The notes beneath the pieces were generated by a model, which saw only the letters and a list, made by a program, of their open reading frames with translations, did not search any database and had not been told where the DNA came from. A stretch of 64,000 nt of DNA from Sodalis ligni (lineage in GTDB: Bacteria > Pseudomonadota > Gammaproteobacteria > Enterobacterales > Enterobacteriaceae), in contig NZ_CP075169.1 of assembly GCF_016865525.2 (NCBI RefSeq), positions 5,952,337 to 6,016,336 of the forward strand, read 5' to 3'. The translations under genes were made by a program, and so were the position numbers. Positions 17,289 through 26,659 of this stretch are shown piece by piece (position 1 is the stretch's first letter; each line of letters begins with the position of its first letter).

Positions 17289-17846
17289 ATGCAACACTAT
17301 CATTTCTCCCTCACGCTGGCCGGCGTTACCTCGGAGACGCCGGAGCTTGAAGACAGCCTGTTCGCCAGCGGTTGTGATGACGGCCTGGTCTGCTTTTACG
17401 GTAAATCGGTGTATGTGGAGTTCGATCGTGAAAGTGAAAATTTTGCCAAAGCGGTGCTAAGCGCCATCAACGATATCGAATCCGGCGGATCCGGCGCAAC
17501 CGTGAACTCCGTAGATGCCAACCTCGTCGGCTTAAGCGACATCGCCGGGCTTTCCAACATGTCGCGCCAGGCCATCGCCATGCTGAAGGACGGGACTCGC
17601 GGGCCGGCGGATTTTCCCTCCCCTGTTCAACGGTTAAAAGGCATATCGCCATTGTGGCGCTGGGCCGACGTGGCCGAATGGCTGCATGAAAAAGGCAAAC
17701 TGAGCTCCGATCTCGCCGCTAATGCGCGACAGCTGGAAATTATCAACATTGCACTGCAGTTACGTGAAACCAAACAACGCCAGATCATTGAATGTTATTC
17801 GTCCCTATTGGCGAATCCCCTGAAGCTGGCTGAATTTTGCCACTGA
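17289..17846 (+). CDS. Putative antitoxin: HicB-like N-terminus plus helix-turn-helix
   Basis: This 185-residue protein is encoded directly after the HicA-like toxin and has its own AAGGAG ribosome site. Residues 1-65 form a small alpha/beta segment (GCDDGLVCFYGKSVYVEFDRE) that could be the toxin-binding part. Residues about 80-133 look like an AlpA/MerR-type DNA-binding unit (GLSDIAGLSNMSRQAI, then WRWADVAEWL). The order fits an antitoxin that binds the operator at 16968-16985. It is much longer than a classical HicB, so it could also be a stand-alone regulator. Confidence 0.55.
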   Translation: MQHYHFSLTLAGVTSETPELEDSLFASGCDDGLVCFYGKSVYVEFDRESENFAKAVLSAINDIESGGSGATVNSVDANLVGLSDIAGLSNMSRQAIAMLKDGTRGPADFPSPVQRLKGISPLWRWADVAEWLHEKGKLSSDLAANARQLEIINIALQLRETKQRQIIECYSSLLANPLKLAEFCH

Positions 17847-17958
17847 CGAATCCTGGGATGGCAGTGCGCTCTCACTGCTACAGGGAACATGCCATGGCGC
17901 AAGTCTGGCTTTAGCTGGACGGCGCGTCAGATAAAAGAGGCTGTCTACCTCTATCGGC

Positions 17959-18744
17959 CTAAGGGTATAAGGATTCGACAAATTCATGAATGATCCCGGC
18001 AATCTCGCCCGGGGATTCAAGGGGTGAAAGATGCCCCGTTCCCGGCAACACATGCAGCCGCGCATGGGGGATAAGCGGCAGCAAGTCGGTTTTTAAAACC
18101 GCAACGGTTTCAACCCGGTCCAGCTCGCCGGCAATAATGACCGTGGGGGATGCGATCCCGGCGACGGCCCCGGCAATATCTTCCTGACTGGTATATTTCG
18201 GCCAGGCTATTTTCGCCTCCGGCGCGCCGCGCAAACTGTCTTTAATGATCTGCTGACGATGGTCGGGAGATAAGGGCTTTGCGCTCAGCATATGGTCGAT
18301 TGCCATATTCACCGTCTCCTCAGAGGAATAGGCATTTTCCATGACCAAACGCGCTTCGGAAGCCAATTTCATCGGCGTCGGCGGCGCCGGCGCAATAAGT
18401 ACCAGGCCCACCAGTCCGCGGGGATGCTGCGACGCCAGCAATTGTGCGATTCTCCCCCCCATGGAATGCCCCACCAGCACATATTGCCGCACATCCAGCG
18501 CCTTGATCATGGCCAGGATATCGTTAACGAAATCAATAAGTGCAAAACCGTTGTCAGCCGGCGCGGACGATTCACCCCATCCCCGCAGATCGGGGGCGAT
18601 GGTACGGTAGGTTTCGGGCAGGGCGGCGATAACATCCGCCCACGTCCGCGACGATCCGCCCCAATAATGCAAAAAGATAATGGCCGGCAAGCCGTTACCC
18701 CTATCTTGTATATTCAGCGTCAAACCATTCAAAACGTATTTCAT
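17959..18744 (-). CDS. Alpha/beta hydrolase
   Basis: This is a 261-residue hydrolase of the alpha/beta fold. The nucleophile elbow GHSMGG places the catalytic Ser at residue 94. HYWGGSSRTW (26-35) supplies the oxyanion hole. The likely acid is the Asp in GELDRVE (about 213) and the base is the His in GTGHLSP (about 242). There is no signal peptide, so it is cytoplasmic. It is divergent from a LysR gene across 115 bp. It resembles esterases and haloperoxidase-like hydrolases, and the substrate cannot be told. Confidence 0.85.
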   Translation of the reverse strand: MKYVLNGLTLNIQDRGNGLPAIIFLHYWGGSSRTWADVIAALPETYRTIAPDLRGWGESSAPADNGFALIDFVNDILAMIKALDVRQYVLVGHSMGGRIAQLLASQHPRGLVGLVLIAPAPPTPMKLASEARLVMENAYSSEETVNMAIDHMLSAKPLSPDHRQQIIKDSLRGAPEAKIAWPKYTSQEDIAGAVAGIASPTVIIAGELDRVETVAVLKTDLLPLIPHARLHVLPGTGHLSPLESPGEIAGIIHEFVESLYP

Positions 18745-18859
18745 AACGCAACCTCGCCATAAGTGATATCAGGATGCAAGAGTATATTAAATACCCTTAA
18801 TCGATAATCCACGCTCTGTTATCATCAGCCTGTCGTTAAACTATCGAATAGAGGTATTG

Positions 18860-19768
18860 ATGGATCGTCTGACCAGCATTGAGGTTTTTATCGCCGCCGT
18901 CGATGAAGGCAGCCTGGTAGCCGCCGGCCGGCGCTTTGGCCTGTCCGCCTCGATGGCGGGAAAATACCTGACCGGCCTTGAAACAGAGCTGAATGTTTGT
19001 TTGATTAAACGCAGCACCAGGCGACTAAGCCTTACCGATGCCGGCAAAAGATATTACGACCGCTGCAAACGTATTCTGGACGAATTCGACGACGCCAACC
19101 GCGAAGCCAGTGACGCCAGCTTAAGCCTGCACGGCGTCTTGCGTATTGCCGCGCCGGTGACCTTCGGCACCCTGCATATGGGCAACGTCATCGGGCGGTT
19201 TTTGCAGGATCATCCGCAGATTAACGTGAGTATGCGGCTGGACGATCGCTACCTGGATTTGCACGACGACAATATCGATGTGGCGATTCGTATCGGCCGG
19301 TTGGCCGACTCGTCCTTGATTGCCCGGCGCCTGGCCCCCTGTCGCATGGTGCTGTGCGCCGCGCCGGCATATTTAAAGCGCGCGGGAACGCCTCGATTGC
19401 CCGAGGATTTACATCATTCGCCTCGTTTGGCGTTCAGCGAAGAGGTGTCGATGGGTGCATGGACGCTTTATGATGAAAACCAGCAACCTCACCCCATAGA
19501 CGGCCCAATCCGGATGCAGGCCAATAATGTTCAGATGCTCTTGGACGCGGCCTTGGCGGGTATCGGTATTACCTACGGCCCAAGCTTTGTATTCGGTAAG
19601 TATCTTGCCGGCGGTGAGCTGATCAATTTACTGCCCGCTTACCGTACCAAAGACCTAACCGTACAGGCGGTTTACCCGGCGATGCGCTATACGCCGTCAA
19701 GGATTCGCCAATTTATTGATTACCTGGTGGCTGACTTTGGCGATATTCCGCCCTGGGAGCGTTTTTGA
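18860..19768 (+). CDS. LysR-family regulator, divergent from hydrolase gene
   Basis: This LysR regulator of about 302 residues has an N-terminal helix-turn-helix (GSLVAAGRRFGLSASMAGKY, residues 17-36) and an effector domain with LRIAAPVTFG and the typical MRLDDRYLDLHDDNIDVAIR segment, given here as a region. I chose the ATG at 18860 over the in-frame TTG at 18857; a GAGGT lies just upstream. It probably controls the divergent hydrolase gene. Confidence 0.85.
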   Translation: MDRLTSIEVFIAAVDEGSLVAAGRRFGLSASMAGKYLTGLETELNVCLIKRSTRRLSLTDAGKRYYDRCKRILDEFDDANREASDASLSLHGVLRIAAPVTFGTLHMGNVIGRFLQDHPQINVSMRLDDRYLDLHDDNIDVAIRIGRLADSSLIARRLAPCRMVLCAAPAYLKRAGTPRLPEDLHHSPRLAFSEEVSMGAWTLYDENQQPHPIDGPIRMQANNVQMLLDAALAGIGITYGPSFVFGKYLAGGELINLLPAYRTKDLTVQAVYPAMRYTPSRIRQFIDYLVADFGDIPPWERF

Positions 19769-20024
19769 GAAAACGTCTGCGCGGGTAGGACCGCTCGCCC
19801 CGTTGGGAATGTTGATACAGGGCAGATATACATACACATCGGTACTGCCTAGCATTTAAGTACGTTGAATTTCTGATATGACCGTTTTTTGTAATCACCT
19901 ATTCTTATGCTATGGTATTTTAATCAAATAGACCAATTCTTGAAGGAAATATTGTTACCATAAGGATCAATATCTTAAAATTAGATTTAAGAGTTAACCA
20001 AGAATATTTATTAAAGGGATAACC

Positions 20025-20997
20025 ATGCTAGCTTCCGGTATTAAAAATCAACGTTCTGGCCAGGATGGATTGACTCATCCGATAAAGACGGGAACATTTC
20101 AAAGTTCCGAAACCCCCAAGAAAAGCAATGTTAAAGAGATTAGCAATGTTCCTGTCAATTTTTCTTCCTCACTTCAGCAGTCTGAATTATATTCGTACGG
20201 TGTCGGCAATCGCGCTAACAAACCTGATTTGGTTAACTTATCAAAATTAGTGATAAAGAAAATCCGATGTCTCTTTGGATTTAAATCAAGCAATAAGCAT
20301 TATGGGAATAATGATAATGTGATTAGCCCTGATAAACTCCCTTTTATTCTCAAAGGAAAGACAAGTTCGCGACTCACGTCAAAGGACTGTTCTTGATAAT
20401 ATATCAAGGGATGAGCTTTATAACAATTCCTACAAATATACGGGTAATCCGGAGACTTTTTTTCATTACGGGCGATTACTAATTGAGAATAGTAAAATTG
20501 CCTCTGCTAATTGTGACCGCCAAAGTCCAATTGCATATTTTTTTTTGAATTATACCTTTAAATATTATGCAACTGAATTTTTCATAGATATAGTTTCTTT
20601 AAAAAACAGCAAATTTACACCAGGGTTTTCACATTGTGTAATAATAATTAGAGATGCCGTCTATAAAGAAGAGGCTTACCCAGACAACATGCATAAATGT
20701 TATCCAAATGATTTTATAATTGATCCTTGGGCAAATATCGGCTGTTCCGCCCATCATTATCCTGAACAATGGAATAAAAAATGGACAAATGGGCCGCCAG
20801 AAAATTGATAATAGATAAGGGTACTAGCCCTAAAGAGCTGAAGGGATTAGTTGAAGACTGTCAAATCAAATCTTACTTGACAATAAAAGGAGATGCTAAA
20901 AAATGCTACTGGCAATGAATTTGACAAGTATATGGAAGAAAGCACATTGGCGGCGTATGGCAATTTTTGGAAAGAGTGGACGACGAATGATGGTTGA
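20025..20997 (+). pseudogene. Decayed AT-rich gene with papain-like Cys-His-Asp signature
   Basis: The gene starts with a good ribosome site (AAAGGGATAACC before ATG) and is then broken by three frame changes. Frame 3 runs to 20396. Frame 1 is open from 20323 to 20808. The reading then continues in frame 3 (MDKWAARKLI, to a stop after YWQ) and ends in another frame (NEFDKYMEES to 20997). Two of the shifts fall at A6 runs (about 20775 and 20899). If joined, the product is about 320 residues. Frame 1 carries SANCDRQ (Cys codon 20512), FSHCVII (His codon 20632) and IIDPWAN (Asp codon 20722), the order seen in papain-fold peptidases and glutamine deamidases of secreted toxins. Base composition is far more AT-rich than in the neighbours, pointing to transfer. 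No secretion gene is nearby. Confidence 0.6.
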
Positions 20998-21000
20998 TGA

Positions 21001-21049
21001 ATAATGAATAATGAATAATGAATAATGAATAATGAATAATGAATAATGA
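21001..21049. repeat. Heptanucleotide microsatellite (ATAATGA)7
   Basis: Seven perfect head-to-tail copies of the 7-bp unit ATAATGA are followed by a partial ATAA. The tract starts three bases after the last stop codon of the decayed AT-rich gene. A unit length not divisible by three would shift any frame read through it, but no open frame crosses it. Confidence 0.97.
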
Positions 21050-21066
21050 ATAAACAAGAGCGTTGT

Positions 21067-21364
21067 GCATCTTGACTGAGTTGGTTAATTAAATTGCTTC
21101 ATTGCTTGTTCTTGATATGGCTATCTGCACACCTGAGGCAGGCAAATTACAGAAGAGAAGACACTTCAGGCACCATTTCCTGTGTCAATTTATTGCCACC
21201 GATCGAAATGCCTAATGGATGTCTCTTTTCATGTGGTTTTCGGGTATCTAAAATATAGAGCGTATCGACGCCATTACAACGCTACGTTGGGTGCTACGGA
21301 GTTCGTTGTCATATTAGACAATTAGTTAACCAGCTTCGTTAATCTTTTTTTTAGTCAAGATGCG
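21067..21364. mobile_element. Possible remnant element bounded by inverted repeats
   Basis: The 11-bp GCATCTTGACT at 21067-21077 recurs in reverse complement at 21354-21364. Internal to both copies is a related stretch, GGTTAATTAAATTG on one side and GGTTAACTAATTG (minus strand) on the other. About 300 bp lie between the ends, with no open frame of note. This looks like a MITE or a decayed insertion sequence, but no family is recognised. The remaining sequence up to 21740 holds no gene that I can see. Confidence 0.4.
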
Positions 21365-21746
21365 CCCCACTTAGGTTCACCTTACGTTCAATTTTGATCC
21401 TCACCGAACAGGCGCCAGTATGGTTGGTTATAGCTATCTTTAAAAGATAATCGCTACAAATACCAGTATGACGCCGGAATAACGGTGAGCAACAGACATT
21501 CCGCAACCCACTATGAACCATGATTTAACCAACCGGGCTTCGCCTCATGGAACTTGCAATGGCTGGCGCAAAGTAGGTTATTTCCCCGCAACCAGCCTTT
21601 TCCTGACATGCTACGCTTCCCTCCCTCTTTCGAGGTTCAAACCCATTACTGGGTAAGGATCAGTCAGGCTTGCAATAGGCACTCTAACAGCCTGAGATCA
21701 TCACAACAAGCCATTATAACTACTTGATCTATAATAATAAATAAAC

Positions 21747-22316
21747 TTAAAATGGAATATCATCGTCAAAATCCATCGGCGGTTCATTGCCGGCAGCCGG
21801 CGCATTATTTTGCGGCGCGGCGGCGGGACGACCGGCGGTCGCCGACGGCGCGGCAGCGGGATTACCGCTGAACTGCGCGTTATTGCCCTGCGGCTGCTGC
21901 GGCTGGCCCCAACCGCCCTGCTGTCCGCCGCCGGCATTGGCACCGGGTGCGCCCGCGCCGCCGCCCTGGCGGCCGCCCAGCATCTGCATGGTGCCGCCTA
22001 CGTTGACCACCACTTCGGTGGTGTAACGTTCCTGGCCGCCTTGATCGGTCCATTTGCGGGTTTGCAGCGCCCCTTCAATATAGACCTGGGAACCTTTTTT
22101 CAGGTATTCCCCCGCCACTTCAGCGAGTTTGCCGAACAGGACCACCCGGTGCCATTCGGTCTTTTCCTTGGTTTCGCCGGTCTGCTTGTCGCGCCAGCTT
22201 TCGGAAGTGGCCAGAGTCATGTTGGCTACCGCGCCACCGTTCGGCATATAGCGGACTTCCGGATCCTGGCCCAGATTTCCGACTAGAATCACTTTGTTTA
22301 CGCCTCTGCTGGCCAT
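21747..22316 (-). CDS. ssb: Single-stranded DNA-binding protein SSB
   Basis: This 189-residue protein binds single-stranded DNA during replication, repair and recombination. Residues 1-112 form the OB fold ([18 protein letters not shown] at the N-terminus, then [14 protein letters not shown] and [15 protein letters not shown]). A Gly/Gln/Pro/Ala-rich linker follows, and then the acidic tip DFDDDIPF, which recruits partner proteins and is complete here. It is divergent from uvrA with a LexA box in the shared gap, as in E. coli. Confidence 0.98.
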   Translation of the reverse strand: MASRGVNKVILVGNLGQDPEVRYMPNGGAVANMTLATSESWRDKQTGETKEKTEWHRVVLFGKLAEVAGEYLKKGSQVYIEGALQTRKWTDQGGQERYTTEVVVNVGGTMQMLGGRQGGGAGAPGANAGGGQQGGWGQPQQPQGNNAQFSGNPAAAPSATAGRPAAAPQNNAPAAGNEPPMDFDDDIPF

Positions 22317-22453
22317 GTCGACTCTCCTGATAAGATAATTTACTAAGTGTAATCGCTAAAGTTTACCATGCAAACGCGTAAAGAACACGGCTGAAAATGA
22401 ATGCGGGGACGATCCCGTGTCGGTTGATACAGATATTGCTGTTGCAATCAATA

Positions 22454-22469
22454 CTGGATATTCGTTCAG
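22454..22469. promoter_or_regulatory. LexA (SOS) box between ssb and uvrA
   Basis: CTGGATATTCGTTCAG fits the CTG-N10-CAG LexA consensus. It lies 92 bp before uvrA and 138 bp from ssb, in the divergent gap where E. coli also has an SOS box. LexA itself is encoded at 53672-54280 in this window. Confidence 0.85.
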
Positions 22470-22560
22470 CTTTTTTTGTGTCATAATTGTCCGTTTCGTG
22501 CCGGTCGCGTTGCCAACGCGGTCGTCAGTCATTATTCATCCGGTGACGGGATTAAGTTGA

Positions 22561-25416
22561 ATGGATAAGATCGAAGTTCGTGGTGCTCGTACCCATAACC
22601 TGAAAAACATCAGTCTGGTTATTCCCCGCGACAAGTTAATAGTCATTACCGGCCTGTCCGGCTCAGGCAAATCCTCACTGGCTTTCGATACCCTTTATGC
22701 CGAAGGCCAGCGTCGCTATGTCGAATCGCTTTCCGCTTATGCCCGCCAGTTCCTGTCGCTGATGGAAAAACCGGATGTGGACCATATCGAGGGTCTTTCA
22801 CCCGCCATATCCATAGAGCAGAAATCCACCTCCCATAACCCGCGCTCCACGGTGGGGACCATAACCGAAATCCATGATTACCTGCGCCTGCTGTTTGCCC
22901 GGGTCGGCGAGCCGCGGTGTCCCGATCACGACGTGCCGCTGGCGGCGCAAACCGTCAGCCAGATGGTGGATAATGTGCTGTCCCAGCCGGAAGGCACCCG
23001 TTTGATGCTGTTGGCGCCGATTGTGAAAGAACGTAAAGGCGAACACAGCAAAACCCTGGAAGGCCTGGCGACGCAGGGATATATCCGCGCCCGCATCGAT
23101 GGCGAAGTCTGCGATCTGTCCGACCCGCCCAAGCTTGAACTGCAAAAGAAACATACCATTGAAGTGGTGGTGGACAGGTTCAAGGTGCGGGAAGATCTGG
23201 CCCAGCGGCTGGCGGAATCCTTTGAAACCGCCCTTGGCCTATCCGGCGGCACCGCCGTGGTGGCGGAAATGGATAATCCGCAAGCGGAAGAACTGCTGTT
23301 CTCCGCCAATTTTGCCTGTCCCATCTGCGGTTACAGCATGCCGGAACTGGAGCCCCGCCTGTTTTCATTCAACAACCCGGCGGGTGCCTGCCCCACCTGC
23401 GACGGGCTGGGGGTGCAGCAATATTTCGATCCGGAACGGGTTTTGCAAAATCAGGAAATATCCCTGGCGGGCGGCGCCATCCGCGGCTGGGATCGGCGTA
23501 ATTTCTATTACTTCCAGATGCTGCGATCCCTGGCAGCCCATTATAAATTTGATGTGGAAGCGCCGTTCAATGAACTGGATAGCGATGTTCAGCAAAAAAT
23601 CCTGTTCGGTTCCGGTAAAGAGACCATCGAATTCAAATATATCAACGATCGCGGCGACAGTTCGGTGAAACGCCATCCCTTTGAAGGGGTGCTGCCGAAT
23701 ATGGAACGCCGCTATAAAGAAACCGAATCCTCGGCGGTGCGCGAAGAGCTGGCGAAATATATCAGCAACCGCCCCTGCAACAGCTGCGGCGGCACACGCC
23801 TGCGCCGCGAAGCGCGCCACGTGTTTGTGGAAAACACCACGTTGCCCACCATTTCCGATATGGGCATCGGCCATGCGCTGAGCTTCTTTGATGAAATGAA
23901 GCTTAGCGGCCAGCGGGCGAAGATCGCCGAAAAAATCCTGAAAGAGATCCGCGATCGGCTGAAGTTTCTGGTGAATGTCGGCCTGAATTATCTCTCCCTG
24001 TCACGGTCGGCGGAAACCCTCTCAGGGGGGGAAGCGCAGCGTATTCGTCTGGCCAGCCAAATCGGCGCCGGGCTGGTGGGAGTGATGTATGTGCTGGACG
24101 AGCCTTCCATCGGTTTGCATCAGCGGGATAATGAACGGCTGCTGGAAACCCTGATCCACCTGCGCAATCTCGGCAATACGGTGATCGTGGTGGAACATGA
24201 CGAAGACGCCATTCGCGCGGCGGACCATATTATCGATATCGGTCCGGGAGCCGGCGTGCACGGCGGGGAGGTGGTGGCTGAAGGCACCGCCGAACAGATT
24301 ATGGCCAATCCGGCTTCACTCACCGGGCAGTTCCTGAGCGGGAAACGGGAAATCGCCATTCCCGAACGGCGGATCCCGGCGGACCCTACCCGGGTGCTGA
24401 AACTCATCGGCGCCCGCGGCAATAATCTTAAGGATGTCACCCTGACGCTGCCGGTGGGCCTGTTTACTTGTATCACCGGCGTATCGGGTTCAGGCAAATC
24501 CACCTTGATCAACGATACGCTGTTCCCGGTGGCGCAGCGTCAGCTAAACGGCGCCACTACCACAGAAGTCGCGCCCTATCGCGATATCCAGGGCCTGGAG
24601 TATTTCGATAAGGTCATTGATATCGACCAAAGCCCTATCGGCCGGACGCCGCGCTCCAACCCCGCCACCTATACCGGGGTCTTTACGCCGGTGCGTGAAC
24701 TCTTTGCCGGTGTGCCGGAATCCCGGACCCGAGGTTATACCCCCGGCCGTTTCAGTTTCAACGTTCGCGGCGGACGCTGCGAAGCCTGCCAGGGCGACGG
24801 GGTGCTTAAAGTAGAGATGCATTTCCTGCCTGATATCTATGTGCCTTGCGATCAGTGCAAGGGCCAGCGGTATAACCGGGAAACCCTGGAAGTGAAGTAT
24901 AAAGGCAAAAATATCCATGAGGTGCTGGATATGACCATTGAAGACGCACGGGAATTCTTCGATGCGGTGCCGGCGCTGTCCCGTAAACTGCAAACCCTGA
25001 TGGATGTCGGCCTTTCTTACATCCGCCTGGGGCAATCCGCCACTACCTTGTCGGGCGGTGAAGCGCAGCGCGTTAAACTTGCTCGGGAACTGTCGAAACG
25101 CGGCACCGGCCAGACGCTGTATATTCTGGACGAACCCACCACCGGGCTGCATTTCGCCGATATCCAGCAACTGTTGGAAGTGCTGCATCAGCTGCGGGAT
25201 CAGGGGAATACCATCGTGGTTATCGAGCATAATCTGGATGTGATTAAAACCGCTGACTGGATTGTGGATCTCGGTCCGGAAGGGGGTAACGGCGGCGGGG
25301 AAATTCTGGTCTCGGGTACCCCTGAAACCGTGGCGGCGTGCAAAGATTCTTACACCGCCCGCTTCTTGAAACCGATTCTAGACCGGAGGCACCATCCCAT
25401 ATCCAAAGCCGGCTAG
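22561..25416 (+). CDS. uvrA: Excinuclease ABC subunit A
   Basis: UvrA is the damage-recognition ATPase of nucleotide excision repair. This copy has 951 residues. There are two ABC ATPase modules: Walker [10 protein letters not shown] near residue 31 and GVSGSGKST near 640, each with a later SGGEAQR signature and DEPS/DEPT Walker B. Two zinc-binding segments are intact (CPICGY...CPTC about 253-280 and CEACQGDG...CDQC about 740-765). The C-terminus runs about ten residues past the usual FLKP end. It is followed within 35 bp by the 101-bp repeat array and is SOS-regulated through the box upstream. Confidence 0.98.
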   Translation: MDKIEVRGARTHNLKNISLVIPRDKLIVITGLSGSGKSSLAFDTLYAEGQRRYVESLSAYARQFLSLMEKPDVDHIEGLSPAISIEQKSTSHNPRSTVGTITEIHDYLRLLFARVGEPRCPDHDVPLAAQTVSQMVDNVLSQPEGTRLMLLAPIVKERKGEHSKTLEGLATQGYIRARIDGEVCDLSDPPKLELQKKHTIEVVVDRFKVREDLAQRLAESFETALGLSGGTAVVAEMDNPQAEELLFSANFACPICGYSMPELEPRLFSFNNPAGACPTCDGLGVQQYFDPERVLQNQEISLAGGAIRGWDRRNFYYFQMLRSLAAHYKFDVEAPFNELDSDVQQKILFGSGKETIEFKYINDRGDSSVKRHPFEGVLPNMERRYKETESSAVREELAKYISNRPCNSCGGTRLRREARHVFVENTTLPTISDMGIGHALSFFDEMKLSGQRAKIAEKILKEIRDRLKFLVNVGLNYLSLSRSAETLSGGEAQRIRLASQIGAGLVGVMYVLDEPSIGLHQRDNERLLETLIHLRNLGNTVIVVEHDEDAIRAADHIIDIGPGAGVHGGEVVAEGTAEQIMANPASLTGQFLSGKREIAIPERRIPADPTRVLKLIGARGNNLKDVTLTLPVGLFTCITGVSGSGKSTLINDTLFPVAQRQLNGATTTEVAPYRDIQGLEYFDKVIDIDQSPIGRTPRSNPATYTGVFTPVRELFAGVPESRTRGYTPGRFSFNVRGGRCEACQGDGVLKVEMHFLPDIYVPCDQCKGQRYNRETLEVKYKGKNIHEVLDMTIEDAREFFDAVPALSRKLQTLMDVGLSYIRLGQSATTLSGGEAQRVKLARELSKRGTGQTLYILDEPTTGLHFADIQQLLEVLHQLRDQGNTIVVIEHNLDVIKTADWIVDLGPEGGNGGGEILVSGTPETVAACKDSYTARFLKPILDRRHHPISKAG

Positions 25417-25450
25417 GGGACGGGGTAAACGCTAACCGAATGCCGGCATG

Positions 25451-26002
25451 CTTTCCCTTTAACACGCTCGCTGCACGTTCGATGATCGCGGGCCTACCGT
25501 GGCATGGGGCACTCCGCGGCCGACCAAGGCCGCTTCGACCCCATTGCCGCGGTCTCCCTTTAACACGCTCGCTGCACGTTCGATGATCGCGGGCCTACCG
25601 TGGCATGGGGCGCTCCGCGGCCGACCAAGGCCGCTTCGACCCCATTGCCGCGGTCTCCCTTTAACACGCTCGCTGCACGTTCGATGATCGCGGGCCTACC
25701 GTGGCATGGGGCGCTCCGCGGCCGACCAAGGCCGCTTCGACCCCATTGCCGCGGTCTCCCTTTAACATGTTCGCTGCACGTTCGATGATCGCGGGCCTAC
25801 CGTGGCATGGGGCGCTCCGCGGCCGACCAAGGCCGCTTCGACCCCATTGCCGCGGTCTCCCTTTAACACGCTCGCTGCACGTTCGATGATCGCGGGCCTA
25901 CCGTGGCATGGGGCGCTCCACGGCCGACCAAGGCCGCTTCGACCCCATTGCCGCGGTCTCCCTTTAACAGGTCCGCTTCACGCGCCGGCGATCGCGGGCT
26001 TA
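25451..26002 (-). repeat. 101-bp tandem repeat array, family A in opposite orientation
   Basis: Five full units and a partial one repeat every 101 bp. On the minus strand, units begin at 26002 (the TAA stop of the tenA-like gene), 25900, 25799, 25698, 25597 and 25496. The unit is the reverse-complement homologue of the 107-bp unit at 1715-2514. The flanks are shared (GCCCGC...ATC, CGTGCA...CGA, TGTTAAAGGGAGACCGCG, AATGGGGTCGAAGC). The six-base length difference lies wholly in the hairpin, whose inner stem here is GCGGCC/GGCCGC with loop GACCAA. The array fills the gap between the convergent genes uvrA and tenA-like. Frames through it are not genes. Confidence 0.97.
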
Positions 26003-26659
26003 ACCCGCCGGGCAATCCGCATAGGCCGCGCCGTGAAAATCAATTTCCCATTCCAGCACCTGCCGGTAGAGCGCGGACAGGCGCCGCTGTTCGCCTTCAG
26101 GCAAAATTGCGGCGCACTGGTCCAGTTCCGCCTTTAACCAACGGGCCTGGGCGAAAAAGGTCTCTTCGGCATGCATCTCCACCCAGTGGCGGATATCCGG
26201 ATCTGCTTGTTCGGACCTATACACCCGGCTGCACCAATGGTAATACATCCACTCGGCGCCGAACATCAGGGTGACGATATCGGCATAACCGCCTTCCCGG
26301 GCCGCTGTCAGCATGCCGTCGCGAAAACGGCTCACCGCAGGGAGGTTGCGCTGATAGTCATCGGGATTGATGCCGCGCCGCGCCAGGACCTGTTCAAAAT
26401 AGCCCATCTGGTCGTCCACCAGGGCGTTCAGTACGCCCACCAGCCAGCGCTGCTGGCGTATACCCGGCGCTTTGCTGACCGCCAGGGCGAAGATGCCGAT
26501 GGCGGTGGCGACAAAATCGCCTTCGAACACCAGGTATTGATTAAATACCCCGGCGGGCAGCTTATCCTGTTCAATATCGGTGACAAAACGATGCTGCTGC
26601 ATGGCCTGCCAGGTGGCTTGATGTTCCGCCAGCAGACGGTCGCTGAAACTCTCCATCAT
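26000..26659 (-). CDS. TenA-like protein (thiaminase II superfamily, TenA_E type)
   Basis: This 219-residue all-helical protein belongs to the TenA family, whose members hydrolyse degraded thiamine or its pyrimidine derivatives. Landmarks include FNQYLVFEGDFV (about 40-51), YFEQVLARRGI and the C-terminal EWEIDFHGAAY. At the position where TenA_C enzymes have the catalytic Cys (P-C-Y/F-W-x-Y), this protein reads FGAEWMYYHW, so it belongs to the Cys-less TenA_E class, which acts through Glu residues. The start overlaps the stop of the BtpA-like gene, so the two are coupled. The stop codon is the first three bases of a tandem repeat unit. Confidence 0.75.
   Translation of the reverse strand: MMESFSDRLLAEHQATWQAMQQHRFVTDIEQDKLPAGVFNQYLVFEGDFVATAIGIFALAVSKAPGIRQQRWLVGVLNALVDDQMGYFEQVLARRGINPDDYQRNLPAVSRFRDGMLTAAREGGYADIVTLMFGAEWMYYHWCSRVYRSEQADPDIRHWVEMHAEETFFAQARWLKAELDQCAAILPEGEQRRLSALYRQVLEWEIDFHGAAYADCPAG

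Noticed and set aside
1715-26002. CRISPR array
   Set aside because: Units are contiguous without unique spacers, and no cas gene is present.
25338-26274. Repeated plus-strand frames (MAWGAPRPTK...) in the 101-bp array
   Set aside because: Same reason: periodic open frames created by a unit without internal stops.
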